Notes: generated from the sequence alone by a model not told the origin. 64,000 nucleotides of DNA from Piliocolobus tephrosceles (GCF_002776525.5 NC_045434.1:198921201-198985200), one strand, 5' to 3'. Numbered from the stretch's first letter, positions 43,901 to 52,875 are shown. Numbers and translations are program-made.

Positions 43901-44943
43901 AACCCAGGAGGCGGAGGTTGCAGGGAGCCGAGATCACGCCACTGCACTCCAGCCTGGGCGACCAGAGCAAGACTGGTCTCAAAGAAAACAAATAATACTG
44001 ACAACCACCAGACTGTCTTCTGGAGACCATGGAGGAGTGACAGAAAGATGGAAAGGTACAAGAACGCTTTTAACTTAATGTTCAGTTTGTACAATAAACA
44101 ACAAAAACTAGTTAACTACAATTAAAAATAGTTGCCCATCATTCGAACAACGAGAAACGGTAGCTTTTACCTTCCTATTAATCGCCAAAAGGAAACCTAG
44201 CTGCAACTTCCAACCCCGGGCCCACGCCTCTTTTTCAATTTCAACCTAAGTTTTCAGGAGTACGCCTAGGGGACGTGAGGCTTTATTCTGTTTTGAAAGG
44301 GATTCACTGAGAAAGCGAAAGGTCCACGTTCTGATATCCAGCCGGAGAGTAGTAACCGCGTCTCCGAGAGGCGCGGACGACACCACGAGCACAGGCTCCG
44401 CAGCGTTCGGGCGCCCGGTCTCCTCCTCCCAGCGAACACGCACGCACCCGCTGGTGAGTCCGTGCCGCTCCGCGGGGAGCCGGACACCAGCGCAGGCACC
44501 GGGTGGCCAGCGAGGCGGTGGCCAGCGCCCTCCCGCCCCGGGCGCGCTCTCCCGCAGGAAACAGCTGGCTCGGGACGCCACGGGAGCGCCTCTGGGAGGA
44601 AGCGCTGGGCACGCGGTGTCCACACCGGGCGCGCCCCCGTCCCGGGCCCGTGAGGGAGGGGGAGCGGCCGGGGCCCCGCGTCCCGACGCCCGACGCACGG
44701 GGTCCCAGCGCGCGAGCAGCGGCCAATGGCCGCGAACTTCACGACCCTAGCCCCGCGGGGCCTGGCTCAGGGTCCCAGTCCCCGAACCCCGCCGCGCCCG
44801 GGCCGCGACCGTTACGGGGCCCGCACCGTCCCAACGCCCACCCCGCTACGCGCCGCCCCCTCGCTCACCTTCTTAGGGTCCGGGTTCGCGACCAGGCGCG
44901 CCTGCAGCTTCTCCACAACTTGGAGCGCCGACTCCGCCGCCAT
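28921..44943 (-). CDS. ELOA: ELOA, Elongin A (11 coding exons, 774 aa)
   Basis: Coding exons in order: 44943-44869, 39163-39107, 38316-38210, 37621-36430, 36053-35942, 33998-33843, 33735-33638, 32240-32060, 31810-31699, 30846-30674 and 28982-28921 (TAA 28923-28921). They total 2325 nt with GT-AG introns and consistent phases. Elongin A is the active subunit of the Elongin (SIII) complex with Elongins B and C. It suppresses RNA polymerase II pausing in the nucleus and also acts as a CUL5 ubiquitin-ligase receptor for stalled polymerase. Residues 1-80 form the TFIIS N-terminal-like helical domain ([31 protein letters not shown]). Residues 81-477, from one 1192-bp exon, are Lys/Ser/Glu-rich and disordered. 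The Elongin BC box [10 protein letters not shown] is at 552-561, followed by an F-box-like region ([20 protein letters not shown]). A basic tail ends FKNRFSRR. The start has a strong context (GCGATGG); an in-frame ATG 26 codons upstream is an alternative. Frame is intact. Confidence 0.97.
29045..29290 (-). mobile_element. MIR SINE fossil
   Basis: In ELOA intron 10. CTATCTGCACCAAGGCTCAG and AACTTGCCCATGGTTGTACA fit an inverted MIR. Confidence 0.55.
29294..29569 (-). mobile_element. Alu (old, J-like)
   Basis: A diverged dimer in ELOA intron 10, sense to the gene. Confidence 0.88.
29911..30205 (+). mobile_element. Alu (Y-like), half of an inverted pair
   Basis: A full dimer in ELOA intron 10, antisense to the gene. 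Its A tail directly touches an oppositely oriented Alu. Confidence 0.92.
30207..30474 (-). mobile_element. Alu (old), other half of the inverted pair
   Basis: Starts GAGACAGCGTCTGTCACCC and ends CCACCGCACCTGGAC, with no T tract of its own. Confidence 0.88.
31406..31684 (+). mobile_element. 5'-truncated AluYRa-type at ELOA exon 9 donor
   Basis: It lacks the first arm start and carries AAAAACTAGCTGGGCGAGG. The target AAGAACACAGATCTT is duplicated at about 31398-31412 and 31682-31696, the latter next to the exon 9 splice donor. Confidence 0.92.
32297..32594 (-). mobile_element. Alu (S-like)
   Basis: A full dimer in ELOA intron 7, 57 bp upstream of exon 8. Confidence 0.9.
32909..33180 (+). mobile_element. 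Alu (old) with deletions
   Basis: In ELOA intron 7. The left arm is shortened (GGGACATCACTTGAGGCC, then GTCTGAGAGTCC). It has an A26-type tail. Confidence 0.88.
34151..34389 (+). mobile_element. Alu with central deletion
   Basis: In ELOA intron 5. It lacks its head and jumps from CCCAACATG to CACCTGTAGTCCC. Confidence 0.88.
34408..34704 (-). mobile_element. AluYRa-type element
   Basis: In ELOA intron 5. It has the CTAGTTTTTT linker and GGCTTGAGCC head, in opposite orientation to the Alu just before it. Confidence 0.9.
34776..34935 (+). mobile_element. L1ME-type LINE-1 fragment
   Basis: In ELOA intron 5. GATCATTCCATGTCAATGCA and AACCATGATTTATCTGTTAG match the 3' region of old L1 elements. 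Confidence 0.6.
34985..35235 (-). mobile_element. MIR SINE fossil
   Basis: In ELOA intron 5. AATTACTATGTGATAAACTC, CTCAAGGTCATATAACTTAC and GGATTCAAACCCAAGCC fit an inverted MIR. Confidence 0.75.
35278..35886 (-). mobile_element. Old Alu split by a younger Alu
   Basis: The host pieces are 35278-35496 and 35803-35886, in ELOA intron 5. ACTCAAGCTAGAGTGCA is duplicated within the first piece. Confidence 0.85.
35497..35802 (-). mobile_element. Alu (S-like) inserted in an older Alu
   Basis: A full dimer bracketed by TTTAGAACTCT on both sides. It ends 140 bp from ELOA exon 5. Confidence 0.92.
38555..38735 (-). mobile_element. MIR SINE fossil
   Basis: In ELOA intron 2. AACTCTGTGAGGCAGGAATC, CCATTTTACAATAGGAGCAG and ATTTGAATCTGGG. 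Confidence 0.78.
38742..39010 (+). mobile_element. L1M-type LINE-1 fragment
   Basis: In ELOA intron 2. CACCATTTTAACTAAAGTAC, CAACCACTAATCTACTTTCT and TGGACATTTCATATAAATGG are typical of old L1 3' regions. Confidence 0.7.
39200..39425 (-). mobile_element. MIR SINE fossil with internal duplication
   Basis: In ELOA intron 1. AGTAATAAGTA...ATCCCTATTT occurs twice with period 25 (39248 and 39273). It then runs to CCACTGTGCTACACC. Confidence 0.68.
39800..40025 (+). mobile_element. MIR SINE fossil
   Basis: In ELOA intron 1. GTTAAGATGGAGTTTGGGAG, CAGTTACTTCATCTGCAAAA and AAAGCTCACTAAAT follow the MIR. Confidence 0.7.
40026..40650. other. ELOA intron 1, nothing recognised
   Basis: AT-rich single-copy-looking DNA without a supported exon or repeat. 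Confidence 0.5.
40655..40855 (-). mobile_element. MIR SINE fossil
   Basis: In ELOA intron 1. CTACTGTGTGTCAGCTACTA and CATTTTACAGATATTGCAAC. Confidence 0.78.
40860..41520. other. ELOA intron 1, nothing recognised
   Basis: No repeat or conserved-looking exon identified. Open frames on either strand are short and unsupported. Confidence 0.5.
41535..41789 (-). mobile_element. Alu with left-arm deletion
   Basis: It starts TTTTTTTGGGGGGGGG and jumps from ATCCACCCGCC to GCCCGGCC, losing about 40 bp. Confidence 0.9.
41806..42123 (-). mobile_element. AluYRa-type element
   Basis: In ELOA intron 1. GGCCGGATCTCAGCTC, CTAGTTTTTTTG linker and GGCTTGAGCC. Confidence 0.9.
42126..42429 (-). mobile_element. 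Alu (S-like)
   Basis: A full dimer with a T24-type start, third in a same-orientation Alu cluster in ELOA intron 1. Confidence 0.92.
42430..43768. other. ELOA intron 1, largely single-copy
   Basis: Contains poly(A) runs at 42911-42930, 43035-43049 and 43488-43515 but no recognised element or exon. A weak L2-like segment may lie at 43365-43470. Confidence 0.45.
43770..43988 (+). mobile_element. 5'-truncated Alu
   Basis: It begins CCGAGTTCAACACCAGCCTG in ELOA intron 1, antisense to the gene. The tail is short. Confidence 0.88.
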
Positions 44944-45260
44944 CGCTGTCACTGGCGCGGCCTCCTCGCCGGAACTGTGCTCGCGTCGCGTCCTCGGGCC
45001 GCAGCTCCGCCCTCCGTGCATCCCCGGCGGAGACGGAAGCGCGCCTGGCCCCTTCCGGGCCTCGGCTGGGGTGTGCGGGGGGCGGCGGGCCGCAGGCTCC
45101 GCCCCCAGGGCCGGGTCCCCAGCGCCCACCCAGCGGCCACGCAAGCCTCGCGCCCCGGCCCCAGGTGTGCGCGCTGAGGGCTAGGGGCTGCTCGGGCCCT
45201 ATGCGCCTCTGCCGCCGGCACCCCAGCTCCCGGTGCTCGCGTGATGAGCCCAAGCCTGGA
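44330..45260 (-). promoter_or_regulatory. ELOA: ELOA CpG-island promoter
   Basis: About 0.9 kb of CpG-dense sequence spans the first exon, the start of intron 1 and upstream DNA. No TATA box is evident. A GATGGCGGC YY1-like element overlaps the start codon. The many long open frames on both strands here reflect GC content, not extra genes. Confidence 0.8.
45019..45021 (-). other. ELOA: Alternative in-frame upstream ATG of ELOA
   Basis: It opens a 26-residue extension beginning MHGGRSCGPRTRRE that reads without a stop into the main start. The context (GGGATGC) is weaker than that of the chosen ATG. Some older human records used this start. Confidence 0.6.
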
Positions 45261-45504
45261 AGACCTCTCCAGGGTCTAGTTCAAGACGGAATGAGGCCAG
45301 CGCGCCAGACTCTGGCTTTATAAATCCTAACGCTTTCCCCCTCCCGGGGCTTAGCCACGCCCTAATGAACACCCTGTCAGGGGTCCCGGGCTGGTGCCCG
45401 CCCTAGGAGTCCGCAGGTACTCGCGGTAGCAGCCACCCTAGGCTGAGCACACGATGCGTCAGTAGTTAAGAATATATTTTCCAGCCTCAGTACAACCTGA
45501 TGAA

Positions 45505-45625
45505 GCGAGTTGTATCATCTTCATTTTACAGATGAGGAAACTGAGGTTCAAGGAGATCAAATTAACTTGCAGATGGCCGCAGAACAGGAAAGAAATGAAA
45601 ATGGAACCTGAATCTAAGATATCTA
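45505..45625 (-). mobile_element. MIR SINE fossil
   Basis: CATTTTACAGATGAGGAAAC and AATTAACTTGCAGATGGCC lie about 0.5 kb upstream of the ELOA promoter. Confidence 0.78.
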
Positions 45626-45719
45626 GGACCACTGTGAGCGCACATTTCTGAACAGGTCGAGGAATTGAGGCCCAGAGAAAGGGATTTGTCAAAATCCAAA
45701 CAGCTTAGTTCCTTCCAAG

Positions 45720-45815
45720 AGGCAATAATAGCCCATGTGTCTTGTTTTCCCCACAGTGTCTGGCACATAGGCACCAAATAAATACTTCTTGAATGAATGG
45801 ACAGATAGATAAATG
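45720..45815 (+). mobile_element. L2/MIR-like 3' tail fragment
   Basis: CACAGTGTCTGGCACATAGG followed by AATAAATACTTCTTGAATGA is the shared L2/MIR 3' end. Confidence 0.6.
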
Positions 45816-46705
45816 TTTCCTCTGATGACCTGCCAATGAGCCCTAGGGCTTGAATCAGAAGAGCCCAAGATACCATTCTTCAGGCTGCCTACTCTCATCC
45901 TAAAAGCACTAAGTTTTACCATTACTAATATTACCACTAAAAAGAGCAACTAAATAGTTGCAAACTGACTTAAAGTACCAGCATTGATTAAATCTCACTT
46001 GATCAGATCAAAGTAGAACCTAATCAGAGCATCAGCAGCAAACTGGCAATGCACCTAGCCTGATCTCTCCCTCAAAGCAGGAAAGCCCAGAAATTTTCCA
46101 GATTCCAGCTCTGGAAGAAACAAAAACACCTTAAACACAAGTTGTTTCTTCAAATGAGCATTCATTCACTCACTATGCTGAAAAGCCCTCCCTAACATGT
46201 CCCCACTCCTCCATTTGGTGCCCCTCCCCCAGTTCCCTAAGCAACTGACCACATTTCAGGGTGTAAATGGTCCGTTTATTTATCTGTCTTGCCACTGGGC
46301 TGTTTATTTATCAAGTACAGTAACCGACCTGTCCAACTTTGAATCTCTGCCACCTAGCATCATCTAGACCTTACAATCAGCATTGGATATAAAGTCCATA
46401 CAAGACTAATGACCATCCACTTGGTGCCCTAAGGCTCAACTGAGGGATGCTGTGGAAAAGGCATTGAACTGGGTGTGAGAAAACTTCGATTCTAGTCCCA
46501 GCAGTAGTGTCTCCCTCCTCTGCATAGCAAATACTTTTACATTTTATATTCCTTCCATTTTGAAAATGTAGCACTGGTGTAATGGAATACAGACTGATTC
46601 TTGAAGCAGAATTGCTGAGTAATTGGCCTGGCACATACTCAGGACTCATGGAACATTCTGCAAATGTTACCCAGGGAGAGTTCAATAACCAAAATGCAAA
46701 GAAAC
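45816..46705. other. Upstream flank of ELOA, mostly unrecognised
   Basis: No gene is supported. A weak L2-like stretch may lie at about 46190-46370. Confidence 0.45.
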
Positions 46706-46710
46706 AATGA

Positions 46711-46985
46711 GACTGGGCACAGTGGCTCACGCCTGTAATCGCAACACTTTGGGGGTCAAGACAGGAGGATTGCTTGAGCCCAGGAGTTTTAGACCAGCCT
46801 AGGTAACATAGTAAGACCCAGTCTCTACAAAAAAAATACAAAATTTTTAAAATTAGCCAGGCATGGTGGTGCGTGCCTATGGTCCCAGCTACTTGGGAGG
46901 CTGAGTTGGGAGAACCACTTGAGCCCAGGAGATCAAGACTGCAGTGAGCCATGATCGCACCACTGTGCTCCAGCCTGGGCAACAG

Positions 46986-47018
<33 letters not shown>
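46711..47018 (+). mobile_element. Alu (old) with long A tail
   Basis: A diverged dimer, with a tail of more than 30 A at 46986-47018. Confidence 0.9.
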
Positions 47019-47019
<1 letters not shown>

Positions 47020-47142
47020 AGAAACAAAACAATGAATGTTTCTGGGGGATCCTGGAGTGGGTGCACTGCTCCCCCACAGCCACTCCTATGTCAGCCTGAG
47101 TCAGGCTTACCTGCAAAATACTCTTACATTTGGATATGTGAC

Positions 47143-47473
47143 TTTTTTTTTTTTTTTATTTTTGAGACAGAGTCTCGCTCTGTCGCCCCGACTGGAGTGC
47201 AGTGGCCGGATCTCAACTCACTGCAAGCTCCGCCTCCCGGGTTTGCGCCATTCTCCTGCCTCAGCCTCCCAAGTAGCTGGGACTACAGGCGCCCGCCAAC
47301 ACACCCGGCTAGTTTTTTTGTATTTTTTAGTAGAGATGGGGTTTCACCGTGTCAGCCAGGATGGTCTCGATCTCCTGACCTCGTGATCCGCCCATCTCGG
47401 CCTCCCAAAGTGCTGGGATTACAGGCTTGAGCCACCGCGCCCGGCCTTTTTTTTTTTTTTTTTTTTTTTTTTT
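47143..47473 (-). mobile_element. AluYRa-type, inserted at edge of an older Alu
   Basis: GGCCGGATCTCAACTC, the CTAGTTTTTTTG linker, GGCTTGAGCC. GTGACTTTTTTT flanks it on both sides. Confidence 0.9.
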
Positions 47474-47784
47474 GTGTGACTTTTTTTTGAGAGAGAGAGA
47501 GTCTCAATCTGTCTTGCTCTGTCACCCAGGCTGGAGTGCAATGGTGAGATCTGGGCTCCCTGCAACCTCCACCTCCCAGGTTCAATCAGTTCTCCTGCCT
47601 CAGCCTCCCAAGCAGCTGAGATTACAGGCATGCACCACTGTGCCTGGCTAATTTTTGTATTTTTAGTAGAGAGGGGGTTTCACCATGTTGGCTAGGCTGG
47701 TCTCGAACTGCTGACCTCAGGTGATCCACCCACCTCAGCCTCCCAAAGTGCTGCGATTACAGGCGTGAGCCACCACACCTGGTC
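47474..47784 (-). mobile_element. Alu (S-like)
   Basis: Starts with a GAGAGAGAGAGA expansion. Its own target GGATATGTGACTT / GGATATATGACTT encloses both Alus. Confidence 0.9.
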
Positions 47785-47894
47785 TGGATATATGACTTCT
47801 AGGATGAGCAGCTAATTATATATGTGTAATTCTCTGATTTTTTTACAAAAGTTTTCAACCACTTCTAAAATTGGTACTCTGTATGTATTCACTG

Positions 47895-48025
47895 GGGGAT
47901 TACCATTGTAATCCTTGGTTTACACATTAGTGTTCAACATAGGAATGAGTTCCCTAAGGGCAGAGGCTGTTTACCCATCTTGGATCGGCAACATTGAGCA
48001 CATAGGTGAGATTCAGTAAATTTCT
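47895..48025 (+). mobile_element. L2 LINE 3' fragment
   Basis: GAGTTCCCTAAGGGCAGAGG followed by GAGCACATAGGTGAGATTCA resembles the L2 3' end. Confidence 0.55.
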
Positions 48026-48267
48026 TGAAAACTGAAATCATTATTATTAAATGTAAAGCTAGCCTGGCATGTCATCTGAAAACCTGAGAGGGGCTCCTCA
48101 GCTCTCTTATTAGCACTACAGAGCCCTCTGCGAAAGTAACTAAAAGACCCATCCTATTCTGTTCAGGAGTTGAGTTCAAGGCTATACTAGGGGAGAAGGA
48201 TGGGCAAGGAGGCTCTCATCTGCTCCGTATACTTTTTTGAAGTTTTGCAGCAAGTATAGTCTACTCT

Positions 48268-48568
48268 TTTTTTTTTTTTTTTTTTTTTTGAGACAGGGTC
48301 TCACCCTGTTGCCCAGGCTGGAGTGCAGTGACACATTCATGGCTCACTGTCAGTCTTGACCTCCTGGGCTCAAGTAATCCTCTTGCCTCAGCCTGGGACT
48401 GCAGGTGTACGCCACCATGCCCAGCTAATTTTTGTATTTTTATTTTTTGTGAAGAAAAGGTCTCACTAGGTTGCCCAGACTGGTCTTGAACTCCTGGGCT
48501 CCAGTGATCCTCCCACCTTAGCCTCCCAAAGTGTTGAGATTACAGGTATGAGCAACTGCACCTAGTCT
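48268..48568 (-). mobile_element. Alu (old)
   Basis: A diverged dimer with a T22-type start and a GCAACTGCACCTAGTC end. Confidence 0.9.
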
Positions 48569-48687
48569 GGTCTATTTTTATAATGAAAATAACTTAAAGA
48601 TATTTTAATTTTGTAAAAAAGTAATCCTAGGCTGGCTAGCATTAGGGTGATTTAAAACACTGAAAAACAAGTTAAAAAAAATTTTAG

Positions 48688-49139
48688 GCCAGGCCTGGTG
48701 GCTCATGCCTGTAATCTCAGCACTTTGGGAGGCTGAGGTGGGTGGCTTACCTGAGGTCCAGAGTTCGAAACCAGCCTGGCCCACATGGTGAAACCCTGTC
48801 TCTACTAAAAACACAAAAAATTAGCCCGGCGTGGTGGCACCTGTCTGTAATCACAGGTACTCAGGAGGCAGAGGCAGGAGAATTGCTTGAACCCGGAAGG
48901 TGGAGGTTGCAGTGAGCCGAGATTGTGCCATTGCACTCCAGCCTGGGCAACAACAGCAAGACTCTGTCTCAAAAAAAAAAAAAAAAAAAAAATTGGCCAG
49001 GTGTGGTGGCACGTGCCTGTAATCCCAGCTACTTGGGAGGCTGAGGCAGGAGAATCACTTGAACCCGGGAGGTGGAGGTTGCAGTGAGCTGAGATCGTAC
49101 CATTGCACTCCAGCCTGAGCAACAACAGCGAAACTGTCT

Positions 49140-49188
<49 letters not shown>
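48688..49188 (+). mobile_element. Trimeric Alu with A48 tail
   Basis: A normal dimer (48688-48991) is followed by a second right arm (48992-49140) and 48 uninterrupted A residues (49141-49188). Confidence 0.9.
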
Positions 49189-49191
<3 letters not shown>

Positions 49192-49377
49192 ACCATCCTG
49201 TCCTCAGAGCAGAGAGGAGCCCTTTTATAAAACAGTCAAGTAAGATTCTGCGGGCCTGACAGTGTGCTAAGTGAGGCATACTGGCTCAAGCGGGCTTCCT
49301 CCTTGGACCTCTCCTGCCTGAGAGGTCTGCCACTCTATCTTAGCAAGTAGGCAGCATCTGAAGTTGCTTGGATGGTG

Positions 49378-49565
49378 GTGTAAAGAACAAAGGTTGGGGC
49401 TTAGTGACAACCTGGGCTCCAATCCCAGTTCCACTAATGCTAGCCACGGCTCCTGATCAAGTTACTTAAACTTCCTGAAATTGTTTCCTACTGTATAGAT
49501 ATCCTGAGGCTTATTAATATGTCAAGTAATTGGCATATAATAGGTCTTTTAGAAAAGGCAGCAAT
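49378..49565 (+). mobile_element. MIR SINE fossil
   Basis: AACCTGGGCTCCAATCCCAG, TGATCAAGTTACTTAAACTT and a degraded 3' end. Confidence 0.78.
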
Positions 49566-49649
49566 TATTGGGGAAAATGCATTGCCTTGGTAACGAAAAT
49601 ATAGTGTGCTGCTGTAAAGCAAGATATAAAATCCTCAATCTGGCCAGTT

Positions 49650-49951
49650 TTTTTTTTTTTTTTTTTTTTGAGACAGAGTCTCACTCTGTCAGCCAGGCTA
49701 GAGTGCACTGGCACGATCTCAGCTTACTGCAACCTCTGCCTCCCGGGCTCAAGCAATTCTCCTGCCTCAGCCTCCCCAGTAGCTGGGATCACAGGTGTGT
49801 ACCACCACGCCCAGCTAATTTTTGTGTTTTTAGTAGAGACAGGGTTTCACTATGTTGGCCAGGCTGGTCTTGAACTCCTGACCTCAGGTGATCCACCTGC
49901 CTCAGCCTCCCAAAGTGCTGGGATTACAGGCGTGAGCCAGTACGCCCGGCC
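49650..49951 (-). mobile_element. Alu (S-like)
   Basis: A full dimer. ATCTGGCCAGTTTT and ATCTGGCCAATTTT form the target duplication. Confidence 0.93.
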
Positions 49952-50383
49952 CATCTGGCCAATTTTGTTCTGCACAGCTGTGGCTACTGTTCTCTTCCCC
50001 AGGGGTTCATGTTTCTGAATTGACTACACTCATCTTTGTTTCATATCCTTCAACCAACATTCAGTTGTTTATTTGCTGACGGATGGCATCTTTCTGGGTT
50101 TCACAAACTGAATTCACCCTCTTCAAATACAATAATGGCACACGGAGACTGCCAGCTCCAGGGTGTAGTGTTTGAGATTCAAAATCTACAACTTTCACAG
50201 AATGCCTTGAAAGGTAGATGAAACTTTCCACTAACAATTTAAGGATATCAGACCTAGATACCCTCGGAGGGTCAGAAGAGTGTGGAACATAGCCTTCTCT
50301 CTGCTCATGGAGAGCAGTCTACTGAGAATCTGTATTTACTAGGGGAAAAAAAAAAAAAGCTACCATTAAAATTAAAAAGTAGG

Positions 50384-50672
50384 TTGGGCATAGTGCTCAC
50401 GCCTGTAATCCCAGCACTTGGGAGGCTGAGGCAGGTGGATCACCTAGGGTCAGTAGTTCAAGACCAGTCTGGCGAAACCCCGTTCCTACTAAAAATACAA
50501 AAATTAGCCAGGCATGGTTGTACATGCCTGTAGTCCCAGCTACTCGGGAGGCTGAGGCCCGAGAATCGCTTGAACCGGGGAGGCGGAAGTTGCAGCGAGC
50601 TGAGATAGTGCTACTGCACGCCAGCCTGGGCGACAGAGGGAGACTCTGTCTCAAAAAAAAAAAAAAAAAAAT
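50384..50672 (+). mobile_element. Alu (S-like) with small deletions
   Basis: ATTAAAAAGTA lies on both sides as the target duplication. Confidence 0.92.
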
Positions 50673-50715
50673 TAAAAAGTAACAAGTATACTTTGATACT
50701 GTTAAACTTTATAGA

Positions 50716-51275
50716 CTTATATAAATTGTATCCAGGTGGAAGCCTGTCTACAGGCCTTCCCTTAGCTCTTTATCTTGTTTTATTTTTGTTACAGCACTCA
50801 AACAATTTGAAATTACCTTACTTAAGTGGCACATAGTGCACTTAAGAGGCACTTTTTAAAGTCTCTTCCCAATATGTAAACTCCAAGAGACATCACTGTA
50901 GCTAAAACAGTGCCTGGTTACCTAGTAGGTGCTCCACTTCTTTTTTTTTTTTTAGACAGGAGTTTCACTCTTGTCATCCAGGCTGGAGTATAACGGCACG
51001 ATCTCGGCTCACTGCAACCTCCACCTCCTGGATTCAAGTTATTCTCCTGCTTCAGCCTCCGGAATAGGTGGGATTACAGGCGCCTGCCACCACACCCAGC
51101 TAATTTTTATATTTTTAGTAGAGACAGGGTTTCACCATGTTGGCCAGGCTGGTCTGGAACTCCTGACCTCCGGTGATCTGCCCGCCTCAGCCTCCCAAAG
51201 TGCTGGGTTACAGGCGTGAGCCACCGCGCCTGGCCAGCACTCCATAAATATTTACTGAGTTGAATGAAAACTCTG
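50716..51275 (+). mobile_element. L2 LINE 3' end, split by an Alu
   Basis: CCTTCCCTTAGCTCTTTATC, CAGTGCCTGGTTACCTAGTAGG, then after the Alu CATAAATATTTACTGAGTTG. Confidence 0.65.
50940..51235 (-). mobile_element. Alu (S-like)
   Basis: A full dimer inserted in the L2 3' end. GTGCTCCACTTC and GCACTCCATAAA flank it. Confidence 0.92.
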
Positions 51276-51470
51276 CCTTCCAGCATTGTTGTACAGATCA
51301 CATGAGAAAACACTTGGCAAAGTGCTATAAACAATGTTCATTTTACTGATGAGTAAACCGATACTTAGGAAACAAGTGACACCATGCCCTCAGCCCCAGA
51401 AACTGAGAATGTCATTGTGGTCTTTGCTGAGAGTGCCCTTGGAACAAAGTTGTTAGACAAAGTGTGAGCT

Positions 51471-51769
51471 GCTAGGCATGGTGGCATGCACCTGTAGTCC
51501 CAGCTACTCTGGAGGCTGAGGCAGGAGGATCACCTGAGCCCAGGAGTTCTGGGTTGTAGCATGCTATACCAATCAGGTGTCCACACTAAGTTTAGCATCA
51601 ATAAGGTGTACCCCCAGGGAGCTGGGGACCACCAGGTTGCCTAAGAATGGGTGAACTGGTCCAGGTCAAAAATGGAGCAGGTGAAAGTTCCCATGCAGAT
51701 CAGTAGTGGGATCATGCCTGTGTACAGCCACTGCACTCCAGCCTGGGCAATATAGTGAGACCCCGTCTC
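51471..51769 (+). pseudogene. RN7SL: 7SL RNA (RN7SL) pseudogene, full length
   Basis: The ends look like an Alu, but 51550-51700 is the S domain of signal recognition particle RNA, absent from Alus: GTGTCCACACTAAGTTTAGC, GGGGACCACCAGGTTGCCTA, GAACTGGTCCAGGTC and GATCAGTAGTGGGATC. The length is 299 nt, the size of 7SL RNA. Several substitutions in conserved positions (CTAGGCATGG for CCGGGCGCGG, AATGGAGCAGG for AACGGAGCAGG), an A-rich tail and flanking AAAGTGTGAGCT / AATGTGTGAGCT repeats mark it as an L1-mobilised copy. An internal pol III promoter relic may remain, but the upstream elements of true RN7SL genes are not expected. Confidence 0.93.
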
Positions 51770-52125
51770 AAAACAAAACAAATGTGTGAGCTAAAGGCAA
51801 CTAGCCTAGAAATGATGGGGATAACAGGAAAAAGCAAAAAAGGAGAGTGGGGAGGGAGAGGAAGAAGGAGAAACTGACTGATTTGATTGATTAAGTTTTC
51901 ATCCCCAATATTGGCAGATGTCTCTGAACCCTGTGAATTTGAGTGTCCACAGATTACAAATTCTCAAAGGGGTCTATGTCTCTGTCCTCTCTTAAAAAAA
52001 AAAAGATTAAAAACTACTGAGTTAAGTAGGGAAGAAGAAAGCAACAGCCCAAAAGGGGCGGGAACGCCTGCCATTTGTGGGGCCCCTCTCAGTGACCCAG
52101 CTCTGTGCTACCTTTACATACATCT

Positions 52126-52382
52126 TTTTTTTTTTTTTTTTTTGAGATGAAGTCTTGCTCTGTCACCCAGGCTTCCTGGGTTCAAGCGATTCTCCTGCCT
52201 CAGCCTCCTGAGTAGCTGGGATTACAGGCACATGATACCACGCCTGGCTAATTTTTGCATTTTTAGTGAAAATGGGGTTTCACCATGTTGGGCAAGTTGG
52301 TCTCGAACTCCTGACCTCGTGATCCACCCACCTCAGCCTCCCAAAGTGCTGGGATTACAGGTGTGAGCCACCACGCCCGGCC
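52126..52382 (-). mobile_element. Alu with right-arm deletion
   Basis: It jumps from CACCCAGGC to TTCCTGGGTTCAAGCG. ACATACATC flanks both sides. Confidence 0.92.
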
Positions 52383-52389
52383 CACATAC

Positions 52390-52515
52390 ATCATTTTGAG
52401 AACAGAGCATTCGAAGTTCAGATCGGTTAACTTGCCTCAGATTTGGGAAGTGACTAACCCAAAATGTGAGCCAAGTCTGCTCAGCTCCAAAGCCCACACT
52501 AGCCTGCACTCTGTG
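52390..52515 (-). mobile_element. MIR SINE fossil (partial)
   Basis: CGGTTAACTTGCCTCAGATT and CCAAAGCCCACACTAGCCTG continue an inverted MIR. Confidence 0.6.
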
Positions 52516-52634
52516 TCTAAACACCTGGGTGCAGGTCACCCCTCCTCCGTCCCCAACTCACTGTATGACTCTGGCCACCTCTTAACAGAGGAGGGTTGAT
52601 TGGTCAAAGTAATGATAACAACAACAATGATGAT

Positions 52635-52875
52635 GCTAACACTACTAATTCTTGAGTGCTTACAATGTGCCAGGCACTGGGCTAAGACATTTGCAGTAAC
52701 TCTCAACTTTATCCTTAAAATAATCCTCAGTATAGACATACAGTTTGCACGTTTGAGGAAGCTGAGGCTTGCTGAGGCCATATGACCTACACAAGGTCAC
52801 AGAGCTTGTAAGCAGCACAGCCAGGACCCAAGCCAGATTTGTTTGGCACAAAAACTCAAGCTCTTTGACTATAAG
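52635..52875 (-). mobile_element. MIR SINE fossil
   Basis: GAGTGCTTACAATGTGCCAG, GAGGAAGCTGAGGCTTGCTG and CACAAGGTCACAGAGCTTGT follow the inverted MIR. Confidence 0.82.

Noticed and set aside
44503..45184. Long plus-strand open frames (152 and 224 codons) opposite ELOA exon 1
   Set aside because: They lie in a CpG island where stop codons are rare. The translation is Pro/Arg/Ala-rich without domain features, and the minus strand is explained by ELOA.
46377..47066. 229-codon minus-strand frame
   Set aside because: It crosses an Alu and its A tail with no coding signature outside it.
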